Shown: one piece after another, positions 1 through 8,892 of the stretch | Position numbering within the stretch: position 1 is the stretch's first letter | How the letters are laid out: each line of letters begins with the position of its first letter | Origin: VRUE01 sp036525295 | GTDB lineage: Bacteria > Actinomycetota > Thermoleophilia > Solirubrobacterales > 70-9 | DNA length: 40,894 bases | Reading direction: 5' to 3' | NCBI GenBank assembly: GCA_036525295.1 | Contig: DATDAQ010000068.1 | Location: 1 to 40,894, forward strand | The notes under the pieces: generated by a model | The model's database searches: none | Seen by the model: only the letters and a program-made list of their open reading frames with translations | What the model was told of the DNA's origin: nothing | Position numbers and translations under genes: made by a program

Positions 1-50
1 CATCCCGCAATGTCCCTCTGCCCGAAGCAGCGCGAAGGACAAGGAGGGCA

Positions 51-78
51 CCCCCCACCCCCGACGACAGGACCCGCG
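51..78 (-). repeat. Partial copy of palindromic element group B (conserved tail)
   Basis: This C-rich run followed by GACAGGACCCGCG lies just after the stop codon of kgd. Apart from one substitution and a one-base indel it matches the arm plus tail of the palindrome at 12117-12201. The matching left arm would lie before position 1, so only part of the element is visible. The 13-mer CGACAGGACCCGC is at 65-77. Confidence 0.6.
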
Positions 79-83
79 GCGAA

Positions 84-3000
84 CTACGCCCCAGGCGTGA
101 GGGCCGTGAGCACGATCCGCTCCTGCTCCCTCGCGTGGGCCCCAGAGTACCCCTCTCCCGGGCTGGCCCGGGTCGGGCGACCGATGTAGCCGAGCTCGAC
201 GCCCTCGGGCAGCAGGTGGGGCAGGCGGCGGGACATCACCTTCCAGCACCCCATGTTGCGTGGCTCCTCCTGGACCCAGGCGATCTCCTTCAGGTTCGGG
301 TAGGTGGCGATCAGCTCGGTCAGCTGCTCCTCGGCGAACGGGTAGAGCAGCTCGACCCGGACGATCGCCACGTTCTCGGCCCCCTCGCGCCGTTCATTGC
401 CATCGAGGTCGAAGTAGATCTTGCCGGTGCAGAGGATCAGGCGCTCGACCTTCTCGCGACGCTCGCCGGCGCGCGGGTCGTCGAGGATGAAGTGGAAATG
501 TTCGTCGGTCAGCTGCTGCGGCGTCGCCGCCGCGCGGTCGAGGCGCAGTAGGCCCTTGGGGGTGAAGACGACTAGGGGGCGGGGCTTGCGGATCAGCGCC
601 TGGCGGCGGAGCAGGTGGAAGTACTGGGCCGCCGTGGTCGGGTTGGCGATGCGGATGTTGCCCTCGGCGCCGAGGGCGAGGAAGCGCTCGATGCGGGCGC
701 TGGAGTGCTCGGGGCCCGAGCCCTCGTAGCCGTGGGGGAGGAGCAGCGTGAGGCGGCTGGTCTGCCCCCACTTGGCCTCGCCGGAGACGATGAAGCTGTC
801 GACGATCACCTGGCCGGCGTTGGCGAAGTCGCCGAACTGGGCCTCCCAAAGGATCAGCGAGTTGGGGGTGGCCGCTGAGTAGCCGTACTCGTAGCCGAGG
901 CAGGCGATCTCCGAGAGCGGGCTGTTGTAGAGCTCGAAGGGCGCGTTGGCGTCGGCGAGGTTTTGCATCGGGCAGTACTCCAGGCCGGTGTTCTCGTCGT
1001 GGAGGACGAGGTGGCGGTGGGAGAAGGTGCCGCGCTCGGTGTCCTGTCCGGTGAGGCGGATGTGGACGCCCTCGGTCAGCAGCGAGGCAAAAGCGAGCGA
1101 CTCGGCGTGGCCGAACTCGATCCCGCCGTTCTCGAGAGCGCCAACCCGGTTGGAGAGCGGCTTGCGCAGCTTGCGGTGGATGGTGAAGCTCTCCGGGACC
1201 TCGATCAGCTCCTGGTTCAGCTCGCGCAGCTTCTCGATCGGGACGGCAGTCTGGACCGGGGGGCTGGCGCTGCGGTCGAGCTCGCCGGTGCTGGAGGTGG
1301 TCACGGTCGGGTCCTCGTAGTCGCCCAGCTCCATCTTGTGGCGGAGGTTCTTCAGCGCCGCCGACATCTCGTCGTGGCGCTCGCCGGCACTGGCCTCGAC
1401 GTCCTCTTTGGCGATCACGCCCTCGCCGACGAGCTTCTCGGCATAGATCTCGGAGACCGGGGGGTGCGCCTTGATCTTGGCGGCGATCTGGGGCTGGGTG
1501 TAGGCGGGCTCGTCGGTCTCGTTGTGGCCGTAGCGGCGGTAGCCGATCACGTCGATGACGATGTCCTGGCCCCAGCGCTCGCGGTAGGCCATCGCCAGCC
1601 GGATCGCGGAGGAGCAGGCCTCGACGTCGTCAGCGTTGACGTGGACGATCGGGACGTTGAAGCCCTTCGCCATGTCGGCCGCGTAGGGGGTCGAGCGAGC
1701 GTCCTCGGGGTCGGTGGTGAAGCCCACCTGGTTGTTCTGGATGACGTGGACGGTGCCGCCGGTGGTGTAGCCCTTGAGCGCGCGCAGATTGAGCGTCTCG
1801 GCGACGACGCCCTGGCCGGGGAAGGCGGCGTCGCCGTGCAGCAGCACCGGCACCGCCCGTTTGGGCTGGTGCTCGATCCGCGAGCCCTCGAAGTCGGACT
1901 GGAGGAAGCGCGTGGCGCCCTCGACCACCGGATTGACGAACTCGAGGTGGCTGGGATTGGGGTAGAGCCGGACGGCGATCTTCTCGCCCTCGCTGGTCTC
2001 GTAGACCCCCTGGTGGCCGTAGTGATACTTGACGTCGCCGGTGCCGCCGTGGGGGATCGCCGCGACGGCCTTGACCGCGTCGATCTGCTTGGCGCCCTCG
2101 AACTCGGCCAGGATCGACTCGACCGAGCGGCCGAGGTTGTGGGCGAGGACGGCGAGCCGGCCGCGATGGGCCATGCCGAAGGCGACCTCCTCGGCGCCCC
2201 CCCGGTAGGCGAGGGTGACCAGCTCGTCGAGCATCGGCACGACGACGTCGAGTCCCTCGATCGTGAAGATCTTCTGCCCCAGGTAGGCCTTCTCGATGAA
2301 GCGCTCGAACTCGAAGACGTCGACCAGGCGGCGCAGCAGGCGGCGTTTCTCCTCGTCGGCAAGCGGCTGGCGATGGGTCCCGGTCTCGACCATCTCACGC
2401 AGCCAGGTGCGCTGATGGTGGGAGGAGAGGTGCTCGAACTGGTAGGCGATCGTGCCGCAGTAGGCCTCGCGCAGTCGCGGCAGCGCCTCGAGCAGGGTCT
2501 CGCCAGGCACTCCGATGCGCAGGATCGAAGCGGGAATCCGCTCCATCAGCTCCGGCGTCAGGTTGAGGTTCTCGGGCTGGATCGCCGGGTCGCCCTTGGG
2601 CTCTCGCCCGAGCGGATCGAGCCGCGCGGCGAGGTGGCCGTGCGTGCGGTAGCCCTTGAGCAGCGAGGTGGCCGCCTGCACCGCCTGCAGCAGCTCCTCG
2701 TCGGGCTGGGTTGTGGTGACGGCCATCTCCTCGGTCTGCTGCTGGACGCCGAGCGGCGGGGCCGAGGCGGAGGCCGGGTGCGCGGATGAGATCGGCGCGG
2801 CCTCCACACCCAGGTCCGCCGCGACCCCCTCGTAGAAGCCGTGCTCGCCCTGCAGCAGCTGCTCGATGCTGCGCAGGAAGGCGCCGGACTCGGCGCCCTG
2901 GATCACCCGGTGGTCGTAGGTCGAGGTCAGCGTCATCGTCTTTGAGACGCCGAGCTGGCGCAGGCGGTCGGGAGAGGCGTGGGCCCACTCTGGCGGGTAG

Positions 3001-4097
3001 GCGATCGCCCCGGTGGCGACGATCGCGCTCTGACCGCCCATCAGGCGGGGAACGGAGGCGACGGTGCCGATCCCGCCCGGGTTGGTCAGCGAGATGTTGG
3101 TGCCCTGGAAGTCGTCGGCGGTTAGCTTGCTCTCCCGCGTCTTGGTGATCAGCTCCTCGTAACAGCTGTGGAAGGCGGCGAAGCCGAGACCCTCGGCACC
3201 CTTGATCGCCGGCACCATCAGGCTGTGCGAGCCGTCCTTGCGCTCGACGTCGACGGCGATGCCGAGGTTGATCGGCCCACCCTCGAGCGCGAACGGCTTG
3301 CCGTCGCGCCGCTCGAAGACCCGCGTCATCACCGGGTGCCGCTTCGCCGCCTGCACGATCGCCCAGGCGACCAGGTGCGTAAAGGAGACCTTCATCCCCC
3401 GCTCCTTCAGCAACCCGTTCAGAGCCTTGCGCTTGGCATCCAGCGTGTCCACGGCAACGGTCCGGAACGACGTAGCCGTAGGCACCTCCAGCGACTCGTC
3501 CATAGCCTGAGCCAGCATCCCCGCCGGTCCCCTGAGAGCCTTCTCCTCACCAGCCACCGCCGGCGCAGCGCCATTCCCAGCCGCCAAAACATCGTCCTTA
3601 GTCACCTTCGCCCCCGGCCCACTCCCAGCTACCGAGCCCAGGTCGACGCCATTGGCCTCAGCTATCCGCCGCGCGACAGGCGTCGCCCGGACCCCGTCGG
3701 CTCCATTGGTCCCGGCGGCAGCCCCAGCCGCATCTCCCGCGGGTGGCGCTGTAGGGGGGACCGCCCCCGAGGACGCTTTAGCGACCGCAGGGGGCGGTGG
3801 GTCCCCTGCAGCGACAGGACCCGCGGGCGGGCGCTCGTCGGAGCCCTCCCCGGGCTCCATTTCAGCCATGGGCGCCCCAACCGGCACCTCGTCGTCGACG
3901 GCAACAAGAAGCTTGGTAATGGTGCCATCCGCAGGCGCCGGCACCTCGGCGTCGACCTTGTCCGTAGACACCTCGACGACCGTGTCCCCCTCGCGGACGA
4001 AGTCCCCCTCGGCGACGTGCCACTCGAGCACGATGCCCTCGGTGACCGACTCGCCCATCTCGGGCATCTCGATCTGCAGGGTCGCCGTTTGCGCCAT
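84..4097 (-). CDS. kgd: Multifunctional 2-oxoglutarate dehydrogenase E2/E1 (Kgd/OdhA type) with N-terminal lipoyl and subunit-binding domains
   Basis: The 1337-residue fusion should catalyse the E1 and E2 steps of 2-oxoglutarate to succinyl-CoA in the TCA cycle. Domains in order: a lipoyl domain (about 1-80, lipoyl lysine K47 in STDKVDAEV), a Pro/Ala/Gly linker (about 85-135), a peripheral subunit-binding domain (about 136-173, ATPVARRIAEANGVDL), an E2 acyltransferase core (about 190-430) ending in the active-site motif TYDHRVIQGAESG, and a TPP-dependent E1 (about 465 to the end) with GMAHRGRLAVLAHNLGRS. The E2-E1 order is that of mycobacterial Kgd and corynebacterial OdhA. As I recall, those lack the lipoyl and subunit-binding domains, so this version looks more complete. 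ATG is 10 nt after TACACT (minus strand), so the mRNA may be nearly leaderless. Divergent from the SDR gene 26 nt away. Confidence 0.95.
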   Translation of the reverse strand: MAQTATLQIEMPEMGESVTEGIVLEWHVAEGDFVREGDTVVEVSTDKVDAEVPAPADGTITKLLVAVDDEVPVGAPMAEMEPGEGSDERPPAGPVAAGDPPPPAVAKASSGAVPPTAPPAGDAAGAAAGTNGADGVRATPVARRIAEANGVDLGSVAGSGPGAKVTKDDVLAAGNGAAPAVAGEEKALRGPAGMLAQAMDESLEVPTATSFRTVAVDTLDAKRKALNGLLKERGMKVSFTHLVAWAIVQAAKRHPVMTRVFERRDGKPFALEGGPINLGIAVDVERKDGSHSLMVPAIKGAEGLGFAAFHSCYEELITKTRESKLTADDFQGTNISLTNPGGIGTVASVPRLMGGQSAIVATGAIAYPPEWAHASPDRLRQLGVSKTMTLTSTYDHRVIQGAESGAFLRSIEQLLQGEHGFYEGVAADLGVEAAPISSAHPASASAPPLGVQQQTEEMAVTTTQPDEELLQAVQAATSLLKGYRTHGHLAARLDPLGREPKGDPAIQPENLNLTPELMERIPASILRIGVPGETLLEALPRLREAYCGTIAYQFEHLSSHHQRTWLREMVETGTHRQPLADEEKRRLLRRLVDVFEFERFIEKAYLGQKIFTIEGLDVVVPMLDELVTLAYRGGAEEVAFGMAHRGRLAVLAHNLGRSVESILAEFEGAKQIDAVKAVAAIPHGGTGDVKYHYGHQGVYETSEGEKIAVRLYPNPSHLEFVNPVVEGATRFLQSDFEGSRIEHQPKRAVPVLLHGDAAFPGQGVVAETLNLRALKGYTTGGTVHVIQNNQVGFTTDPEDARSTPYAADMAKGFNVPIVHVNADDVEACSSAIRLAMAYRERWGQDIVIDVIGYRRYGHNETDEPAYTQPQIAAKIKAHPPVSEIYAEKLVGEGVIAKEDVEASAGERHDEMSAALKNLRHKMELGDYEDPTVTTSSTGELDRSASPPVQTAVPIEKLRELNQELIEVPESFTIHRKLRKPLSNRVGALENGGIEFGHAESLAFASLLTEGVHIRLTGQDTERGTFSHRHLVLHDENTGLEYCPMQNLADANAPFELYNSPLSEIACLGYEYGYSAATPNSLILWEAQFGDFANAGQVIVDSFIVSGEAKWGQTSRLTLLLPHGYEGSGPEHSSARIERFLALGAEGNIRIANPTTAAQYFHLLRRQALIRKPRPLVVFTPKGLLRLDRAAATPQQLTDEHFHFILDDPRAGERREKVERLILCTGKIYFDLDGNERREGAENVAIVRVELLYPFAEEQLTELIATYPNLKEIAWVQEEPRNMGCWKVMSRRLPHLLPEGVELGYIGRPTRASPGEGYSGAHAREQERIVLTALTPGA
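3755..3824 (-). repeat. Palindromic element group B inside the kgd linker
   Basis: ACCGCCCCC (3760-3768) pairs with GGGGGCGGT (3790-3798). After a short bulge, flanking GGGG pairs with CCCC at 3803-3806. The conserved tail GACAGGACCCGCG follows at 3813-3825. The element encodes about residues 92-115 of Kgd, the low-complexity linker between the lipoyl and subunit-binding domains. The loop shares GAGGACG with the reverse complement of the loop at 12146-12175. Confidence 0.6.
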
Positions 4098-4107
4098 TCT
4101 TGGAATG

Positions 4108-4117
4108 AGTGTATGAA
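4108..4117. promoter_or_regulatory. Overlapping divergent -10 elements for kgd and the SDR gene
   Basis: On the minus strand TACACT (4113-4108) ends 10 nt before the kgd ATG. On the plus strand TATGAA (4112-4117) ends 6 nt before ATG 4124. There is no clear ribosome binding site on either side of the 26-nt gap. Two overlapping promoters giving nearly leaderless transcripts is an inference from position and sequence. Confidence 0.5.
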
Positions 4118-4123
4118 ACAGCG

Positions 4124-6115
4124 ATGAACTACTTCGTCACCGGCGCCACCGGATTCATCGGCCGCAACCTCGTGCAGCGGCTCCTGCAGCGCGAGGGGAC
4201 GATCTACGCCCTGGTCCGCGCTGGGTCGCGGGGGCGGCTGGAGGAGCTGCGCACGGCCTGGGGGCCGAACGGAGCACGGGTCGTGCCGATCGCCGGCGAC
4301 CTCGCCCAGCCCGGGCTCGGAGTCTCCGAGGAGGACCTGGTCACCCTGCGCGGCGACGTCGACCACTTCTTCCACCTGGCCGCGGTCTACGACCTGGCGG
4401 CCGGCGCCGAAGCTCAGGAGATCGCCAACGTCGAGGGTACCCGCCACGCGGTCGAACTGGCCGGGGCGATCGAGGCGGGCTGCTTCCACCAGGTCAGCTC
4501 GATCGCGGCCGCGGGCCTCTACAGGGGCGAGTGGCGCGAGGACATGTTCGAGGAGGCCGAACACCTCGACACCCATCCCTACTTCCGCACCAAGCACGAG
4601 TCCGAGCGGGTCGTACGCGAGGAGTGCCACCGGCCCTGGCGCGTCTACCGGCCCGGCGTGGTCGTCGGCGACTCGCGCACGGGCGAGATCGACAAGATCG
4701 ACGGGCCCTACTACGCCTTCAAGCTGCTGCAGCGGGCGCGCAGGGTGCTGCCGGCCTGGCTGCCGGCCGTCGGCGTCGAAGGCGGCGAGATCAACATCGT
4801 CCCGGTCGACTACGTGGCCGACGCTATCGACCACATCGCCCACCAGCCGGGCCTCGACGGCCAGGCCTTCCACCTCACCGACCCGGCACCGAAGAGCGCC
4901 GGCGAGATGATCAACCTCTTCGCCCGCGCCGCCGATGCGCCCCAGGCGGCCTTGCGGCTCGACTCCGGCGTCACCGACCCGGCCACCTCGCTGGTGCGCA
5001 CCGGCCTGCGCTTCTTCCCGCCGGCGAAGCGGGTGATGAAGGCGGGGCTGGGCGAGCTGGGCATTCCCGCGGGGGTACTCAACTACTTCAGCTACCCCAC
5101 CCACTTCGACTCGACCAACGCGCAGGCCGCGTTGGAGGGAACGGGGATCGAGGTGCCGCCGCTCGACTCTTACGCCGACCGGATCTGGGACTACTGGGAG
5201 CGCAACCTCGATCCGGACCTGTTCAAGGACCGCTCGCTGAGCGCGGCGGTGCGGGGCAAGGTGGTGCTGATCACCGGCGCCTCGTCGGGGATCGGCAAGG
5301 CAACCGCGGTCAAGGTCGCCGACGCCGGTGCGACTGTGCTGCTGGTGGCGCGTTCGCTCGAGAAGCTCGAGGAGACCAAGCTAGAGATCGAGCAGGCCGG
5401 CGGCGTGGCCCACATCCACCGCTGCGACATGTCCGACATCGAGGACGTCGAGCGGATGGCGGAGGAGGTCCTCGCCTACCACGGCCAGGTCGACGTCCTG
5501 GTCAACAACGCCGGGCGCTCGATCCGCCGCTCGGTCGGCCTCTCCTACGACCGCTTCCACGACTACGAGCGGACGATCCAGCTCAACTACCTGGGCGCGG
5601 TGCGGCTGATCCTGGCGCTGCTGCCCTCGATGCGGGCGCGCAAGTCGGGGCACGTCGTCAACGTCAGCTCGATCGGGACGCAGACCAACCCGCCGCGCTT
5701 CTCGGCCTACGTGGCCTCGAAGGCGGCGCTTGACGCCTTCAGCCGCGTGATCGCCTCCGAGGTGATCGACGACGGCGTCCACCTGACGACGATCCACATG
5801 CCGCTGGTGCGCACGCCGATGATCGCGCCGACGCGGATGTACGACATGTTCCCGGCGGCCTCGCCGGAGGAGGCGGCGGAGATGATCGCCGGGGCGATGA
5901 TCGATCAGCCGAAGAAGGTGGCGACGCGGTTGGGGACCTTCGGCGAGCTTTTGTACGCGGTGGCGCCTACGGTCAGCGACAGGATCCTGAACCAGGCCTA
6001 TCGACTGTTCCCGGAGTCGCAGGCGGCCAAGGGGAAGACCGAGGAGGCACCGGATCGGGCGCCCTCCACGGAGGCGGTTGCGTTTGCCCATCTCATGAAA
6101 GGCGTGCATTGGTAG
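4124..6115 (+). CDS. Two-domain short-chain dehydrogenase/reductase (AcrA1-like putative fatty acyl-CoA reductase)
   Basis: The 663-residue protein has two Rossmann enzymes in tandem. The N-terminal half (about 1-370) is an extended SDR with TGATGFIG at residues 6-13 and a YxxxK-like stretch (YFRTKHESE), as in NAD-binding_4 fatty acyl-CoA reductase domains. The C-terminal half (about 380-640) is a classical SDR with TGASSGIG, NNAG, a serine in VNVSS and YVASK. The layout resembles mycobacterial AcrA1, which reduces fatty acyl-CoA, so a role in aldehyde or alcohol formation from acyl-CoA is plausible; the substrate is not shown. I chose ATG 4124 because it begins MNYFVTGATGF. A GTG at 4109 would add five residues. 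The stop codon overlaps the left arm of a palindromic element. Confidence 0.85.
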   Translation: MNYFVTGATGFIGRNLVQRLLQREGTIYALVRAGSRGRLEELRTAWGPNGARVVPIAGDLAQPGLGVSEEDLVTLRGDVDHFFHLAAVYDLAAGAEAQEIANVEGTRHAVELAGAIEAGCFHQVSSIAAAGLYRGEWREDMFEEAEHLDTHPYFRTKHESERVVREECHRPWRVYRPGVVVGDSRTGEIDKIDGPYYAFKLLQRARRVLPAWLPAVGVEGGEINIVPVDYVADAIDHIAHQPGLDGQAFHLTDPAPKSAGEMINLFARAADAPQAALRLDSGVTDPATSLVRTGLRFFPPAKRVMKAGLGELGIPAGVLNYFSYPTHFDSTNAQAALEGTGIEVPPLDSYADRIWDYWERNLDPDLFKDRSLSAAVRGKVVLITGASSGIGKATAVKVADAGATVLLVARSLEKLEETKLEIEQAGGVAHIHRCDMSDIEDVERMAEEVLAYHGQVDVLVNNAGRSIRRSVGLSYDRFHDYERTIQLNYLGAVRLILALLPSMRARKSGHVVNVSSIGTQTNPPRFSAYVASKAALDAFSRVIASEVIDDGVHLTTIHMPLVRTPMIAPTRMYDMFPAASPEEAAEMIAGAMIDQPKKVATRLGTFGELLYAVAPTVSDRILNQAYRLFPESQAAKGKTEEAPDRAPSTEAVAFAHLMKGVHW

Positions 6116-6206
6116 AGGGTGGGGTCCCCCTCTGCCGTCCAAATGCCGGGCTAATGAGCCCGGCATTTTGAGTATCCGCCCGTCAGAGGGGTACCCCACC
6201 CTCTAC
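6112..6206. repeat. Palindromic element group A, copy 1
   Basis: Arms of 23 nt (6112-6134 and 6184-6206) pair with a single mismatch around a 49-nt core (6135-6183). The core carries an inner hairpin and is identical to that of copy 2 (25886-25934) except at two positions. The arms differ from copy 2 at seven positions but remain paired. The left arm starts at the last base before the SDR stop codon. Confidence 0.9.
6141..6169. terminator. Inner hairpin of group A copy 1, intrinsic-terminator-like
   Basis: AAATGCCGGGC (6141-6151) pairs perfectly with GCCCGGCATTT (6158-6168) around a TAATGA loop, with A-rich and T-rich ends. It could stop transcription from both directions. It follows the SDR gene directly. 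Confidence 0.65.
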
Positions 6207-6220
6207 TGCGGGGCGCTGTC

Positions 6221-7876
6221 ATGAGCACGAGAAGGCTCAAGCACTGGGGGTGGGGGTATGAGGATCAGGCGCCCTCTGGGGAGGAGCTTGTTGCTGCTGC
6301 TGCGGGGATAAGGGAGCGGTTTGGGTTTGGAGGCGAGGTCGAGGAGCCTGTGGCCCTGGAGGAAGTTGAGCTGCGGGCTCCGCGGTTGAAGGTCCCGAGC
6401 GCTTTTGGGGAGCTTTTTAGGGACGAGCGCTACGAGCGGGTTTCGCACTCGTTGGGGAAGGCCTATCGGGACGTGGTGCGGGGGTTTCGGGGGGAGTTCG
6501 AGAACCCGCCTGATCTGGTGGCGTTTCCGCGGGACGAGTCGGAGATCGAGACTGTTCTTTCCTGGGCTGAGGCCGAGGGGGCGGCTGTGGTGCCGTTTGG
6601 GGGTGGGACGAGCGTGGTCGGCGGGGTGGAGGGGCGGCTGGGGGACAGGCCGTTCGTGTCTTTGGATCTGAGGCGGTTGGATCGGGTGCTGGAAGTCGAT
6701 GCCGAGTCGCTGGCGGCTCGGATCCAGGCGGGGGCTACCGGGCCGGGGCTGGAGGATCAGCTTCGGGAGCATGGGCTGACGCTGCGCCACTTTCCGCAAT
6801 CGTTCGAGTACTCGACGCTCGGTGGCTGGATTGCTACGCGGGCCGGGGGGCACTTCGCGACGCTCTACACGCACATCGACGACCTTGTCGAGTCGGTGCG
6901 GGCGATCACGCCGCGGGGGATCTGGGAGAGCCGGCGGCTGCCGGGTTCCGGCGCCGGTCCGTCCCCCGACCGGGCTTTGATCGGCTCCGAGGGCATCCTC
7001 GGCGTGATCGCCGACGCCTGGGTGCGCGTCCGGCCGCGGCCGCAGTACAAGAGCTCCTGCGGCGTCGAGTTCGACGACTTCCACGCCGCGGCACGAGCGA
7101 TCCGCGAGATCTCCCAGTCCGGCTTGTACCCCACGAACTGCCGCCTCCTCGACGCGCTCGAGGCCGAAACCACCGGCGCCGGCTCCGGCGAGAAGAACCT
7201 CCTCGTGCTCGGCTTCGAGTCAGCCCAGCTCCCCGTCGAAGAACCGATGCGCCTGGCCCTCGACATCGCCCGCGAGCACGGCGGCACCCCCGGCGATCCC
7301 CGCACCACCACCCCGCCGACGGGCCGAAAACCGGACTCCGGCTCCGGAAATAGGCCCGTCGGCGGAGGAAGCTCGGACGCGGTGGGGGCCTGGCGGGGGG
7401 CGTTCCTGTTGGCGCCTTACTTGCGCGACACGTTCGTCGCTTGCGGGGTGCTCTCGGAGACGTTCGAGACCGCGATCACCTGGGACCGTTTCGAGGAGTT
7501 CCACGCCGAGACGATGGAGGCGGTGCGGGGGAAGGTCGCGGAGGTCTGCGGGGTGCCTGCCGAGGGCAATGGCTCTCCCCGGGTCAGCTGTCGCTTCACC
7601 CACGTCTACCCCGACGGGCCGGCTCCCTACTTCACCGTGATCGCCCCCGCGATCCGCGGTGGCGAGGTCGAGCAGTGGGACGAGATCAAGGCCGCCGCCT
7701 CGGAGGCCGTGATCGAAGGGGGCGGCACGATCACCCACCACCACGCGGTCGGCCGCGATCACCGACCCTGGTACGACCGCCAGCGCCCCGCTCCGTTCGC
7801 CGCCGCCCTACGCGCCGCCAAGGCGGAGCTCGATCCTGCCGCGATCCTCAACCCCGGCGTCCTAATCGACCCCTAG
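6221..7876 (+). CDS. FAD-binding oxidase, alkyldihydroxyacetonephosphate synthase family
   Basis: The 551-residue protein has a PCMH-type FAD domain: the PFGGGTSVVGGVEG loop at about residues 127-140, then FPQSFEYSTLGGWIATRAGG. The C-terminal part ends with THHHAVGRDHRPW, resembling the histidine-rich loop of alkyl-DHAP synthases. Those enzymes swap the acyl chain of acyl-DHAP for a fatty alcohol in ether-lipid synthesis. The upstream acyl-CoA-reductase-like SDR could supply the alcohol, but that link is inference. Residues about 365-382 (Gly/Pro/Ser-rich) are encoded by a palindromic element and look like a tolerated insertion. Codon use changes along the gene: T-ending and G-rich at 6221-6930, C-ending until the palindrome, G-rich again to about 7560. 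Confidence 0.85.
   Translation: MSTRRLKHWGWGYEDQAPSGEELVAAAAGIRERFGFGGEVEEPVALEEVELRAPRLKVPSAFGELFRDERYERVSHSLGKAYRDVVRGFRGEFENPPDLVAFPRDESEIETVLSWAEAEGAAVVPFGGGTSVVGGVEGRLGDRPFVSLDLRRLDRVLEVDAESLAARIQAGATGPGLEDQLREHGLTLRHFPQSFEYSTLGGWIATRAGGHFATLYTHIDDLVESVRAITPRGIWESRRLPGSGAGPSPDRALIGSEGILGVIADAWVRVRPRPQYKSSCGVEFDDFHAAARAIREISQSGLYPTNCRLLDALEAETTGAGSGEKNLLVLGFESAQLPVEEPMRLALDIAREHGGTPGDPRTTTPPTGRKPDSGSGNRPVGGGSSDAVGAWRGAFLLAPYLRDTFVACGVLSETFETAITWDRFEEFHAETMEAVRGKVAEVCGVPAEGNGSPRVSCRFTHVYPDGPAPYFTVIAPAIRGGEVEQWDEIKAAASEAVIEGGGTITHHHAVGRDHRPWYDRQRPAPFAAALRAAKAELDPAAILNPGVLIDP
7313..7365. repeat. Palindromic element group C, copy 1, in frame inside an FAD oxidase gene
   Basis: CCGCCGACGGGCC (7313-7325) and GGCCCGTCGGCGG (7353-7365) are perfect inverted copies around a 27-nt loop. 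The first 18 nt, CCGCCGACGGGCCGAAAA, recur exactly on the minus strand of the element at 15039-15091. Confidence 0.8.
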
Positions 7877-7947
7877 CGGCGGTACCCTGTCGCGACTGAC
7901 TTTCTCCTGGCCGGAAGCGGGATTCGCCCTCACCGGCCACCCTGAGC

Positions 7948-8892
7948 GTGGAAACGATCACCTCCGAACAGCCGACGGTCCCAGTAGTCCCCTCGATGGA
8001 CGAGCCGGTGGTGCCTCGCCGATCGCCACTGCGGGCGGCGATCAAGACCGGGCGCCCGCAGGAGTGGATCAAGAACCTCTTCGTCTTCGCCGGGCTGGTC
8101 TTCTCGGGCAAGTTCAACCAGCCGCACGCGGTGCTGGAGGCGACGCTCGCCTTCGTCTCCTTCTGCGCGATCTCCAGCGCCGGCTACTACGTCAACGACC
8201 TGATCGACGTCGAGCTCGACCGCAAGCACCCGAAGAAGCGCTTCCGGCCGCTGGCCGCGGGGGAGCTCTCCGAGAGCACGGCGAAGCTGATCGCGCCGCT
8301 GCTGGCCGCCGTCGGCATCGGCCTGGCCTTCGCCACGGTCAACTGGGAGGTCGGCGTGATGGTGGTCGGCTACGGCATCGCCCAGATGGCCTACAGCCTC
8401 GGTCTCAAGCAGATCGTGATCGTCGACGTGATGACCCTCGCTGGCCTCTTCATCCTGCGGGTCGCCGCCGGTGCCAGCGCCGTCGACGCCCACGCCTCCG
8501 AATGGCTGCTGCTTTGCACCGGCATGATCGCCCTCTTCCTCGGCTTCACCAAGCGCCGCCAGGAGGCGGTCTCCGAGCTGCACGAGGGCACCAGCAGCCG
8601 CCCCGTCCTCGAGCACTACTCGCTGCCCTTCCTCGACCAGATGGTCGCCATGGTCACCACCGGCACAGTGATCAGCTACTCGATCTACGCCGTCAACTCG
8701 CCGATCGTCGGCAACGAGATGATGTGGACTATTCCCCCGGTCGTTTACGGCATCTTCCGCTACCTCTACCTGATCTACGACCGCGCCGACGACCGCTCGA
8801 TCGCTGCGATGGTGTCCAAAGACAAGGGCATGATCGCCGGAGCGGCGGCCTTCGTGATCACCGCCTTCGCGGTGCTCTACCTCTTCAACTAG
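7948..8892 (+). CDS. Decaprenyl-phosphate phosphoribosyltransferase (UbiA family)
   Basis: The 314-residue membrane enzyme has about eight or nine predicted helices. Seen: GRPQEWIKNLFVFAGL near the N-terminus and the prenyl-diphosphate/Mg-binding motif NDLIDVELDRKHPKKRFRP, with N83, D84, D87 and D91. The second conserved region is YSLGLKQIVIVDVMTLAGLF. These match mycobacterial UbiA (Rv3806c type). That enzyme moves phosphoribose from PRPP to decaprenyl phosphate, the first step to decaprenylphosphoryl arabinose for the cell wall. The GTG start at 7948 lacks an evident ribosome binding site; ATG 7996 is an alternative. TACCCT at 7883-7888 may be the -10. The stop codon overlaps that of the convergent gene in a shared CTAG. 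Confidence 0.88.
   Translation: METITSEQPTVPVVPSMDEPVVPRRSPLRAAIKTGRPQEWIKNLFVFAGLVFSGKFNQPHAVLEATLAFVSFCAISSAGYYVNDLIDVELDRKHPKKRFRPLAAGELSESTAKLIAPLLAAVGIGLAFATVNWEVGVMVVGYGIAQMAYSLGLKQIVIVDVMTLAGLFILRVAAGASAVDAHASEWLLLCTGMIALFLGFTKRRQEAVSELHEGTSSRPVLEHYSLPFLDQMVAMVTTGTVISYSIYAVNSPIVGNEMMWTIPPVVYGIFRYLYLIYDRADDRSIAAMVSKDKGMIAGAAAFVITAFAVLYLFN

Noticed and set aside
963..2789. 608-residue open frame antisense to kgd
   Set aside because: It lies wholly opposite the E1 part of kgd, is a low-complexity Val/Gly/Asp-rich shadow of GC-rich codons, and has no recognisable domain.
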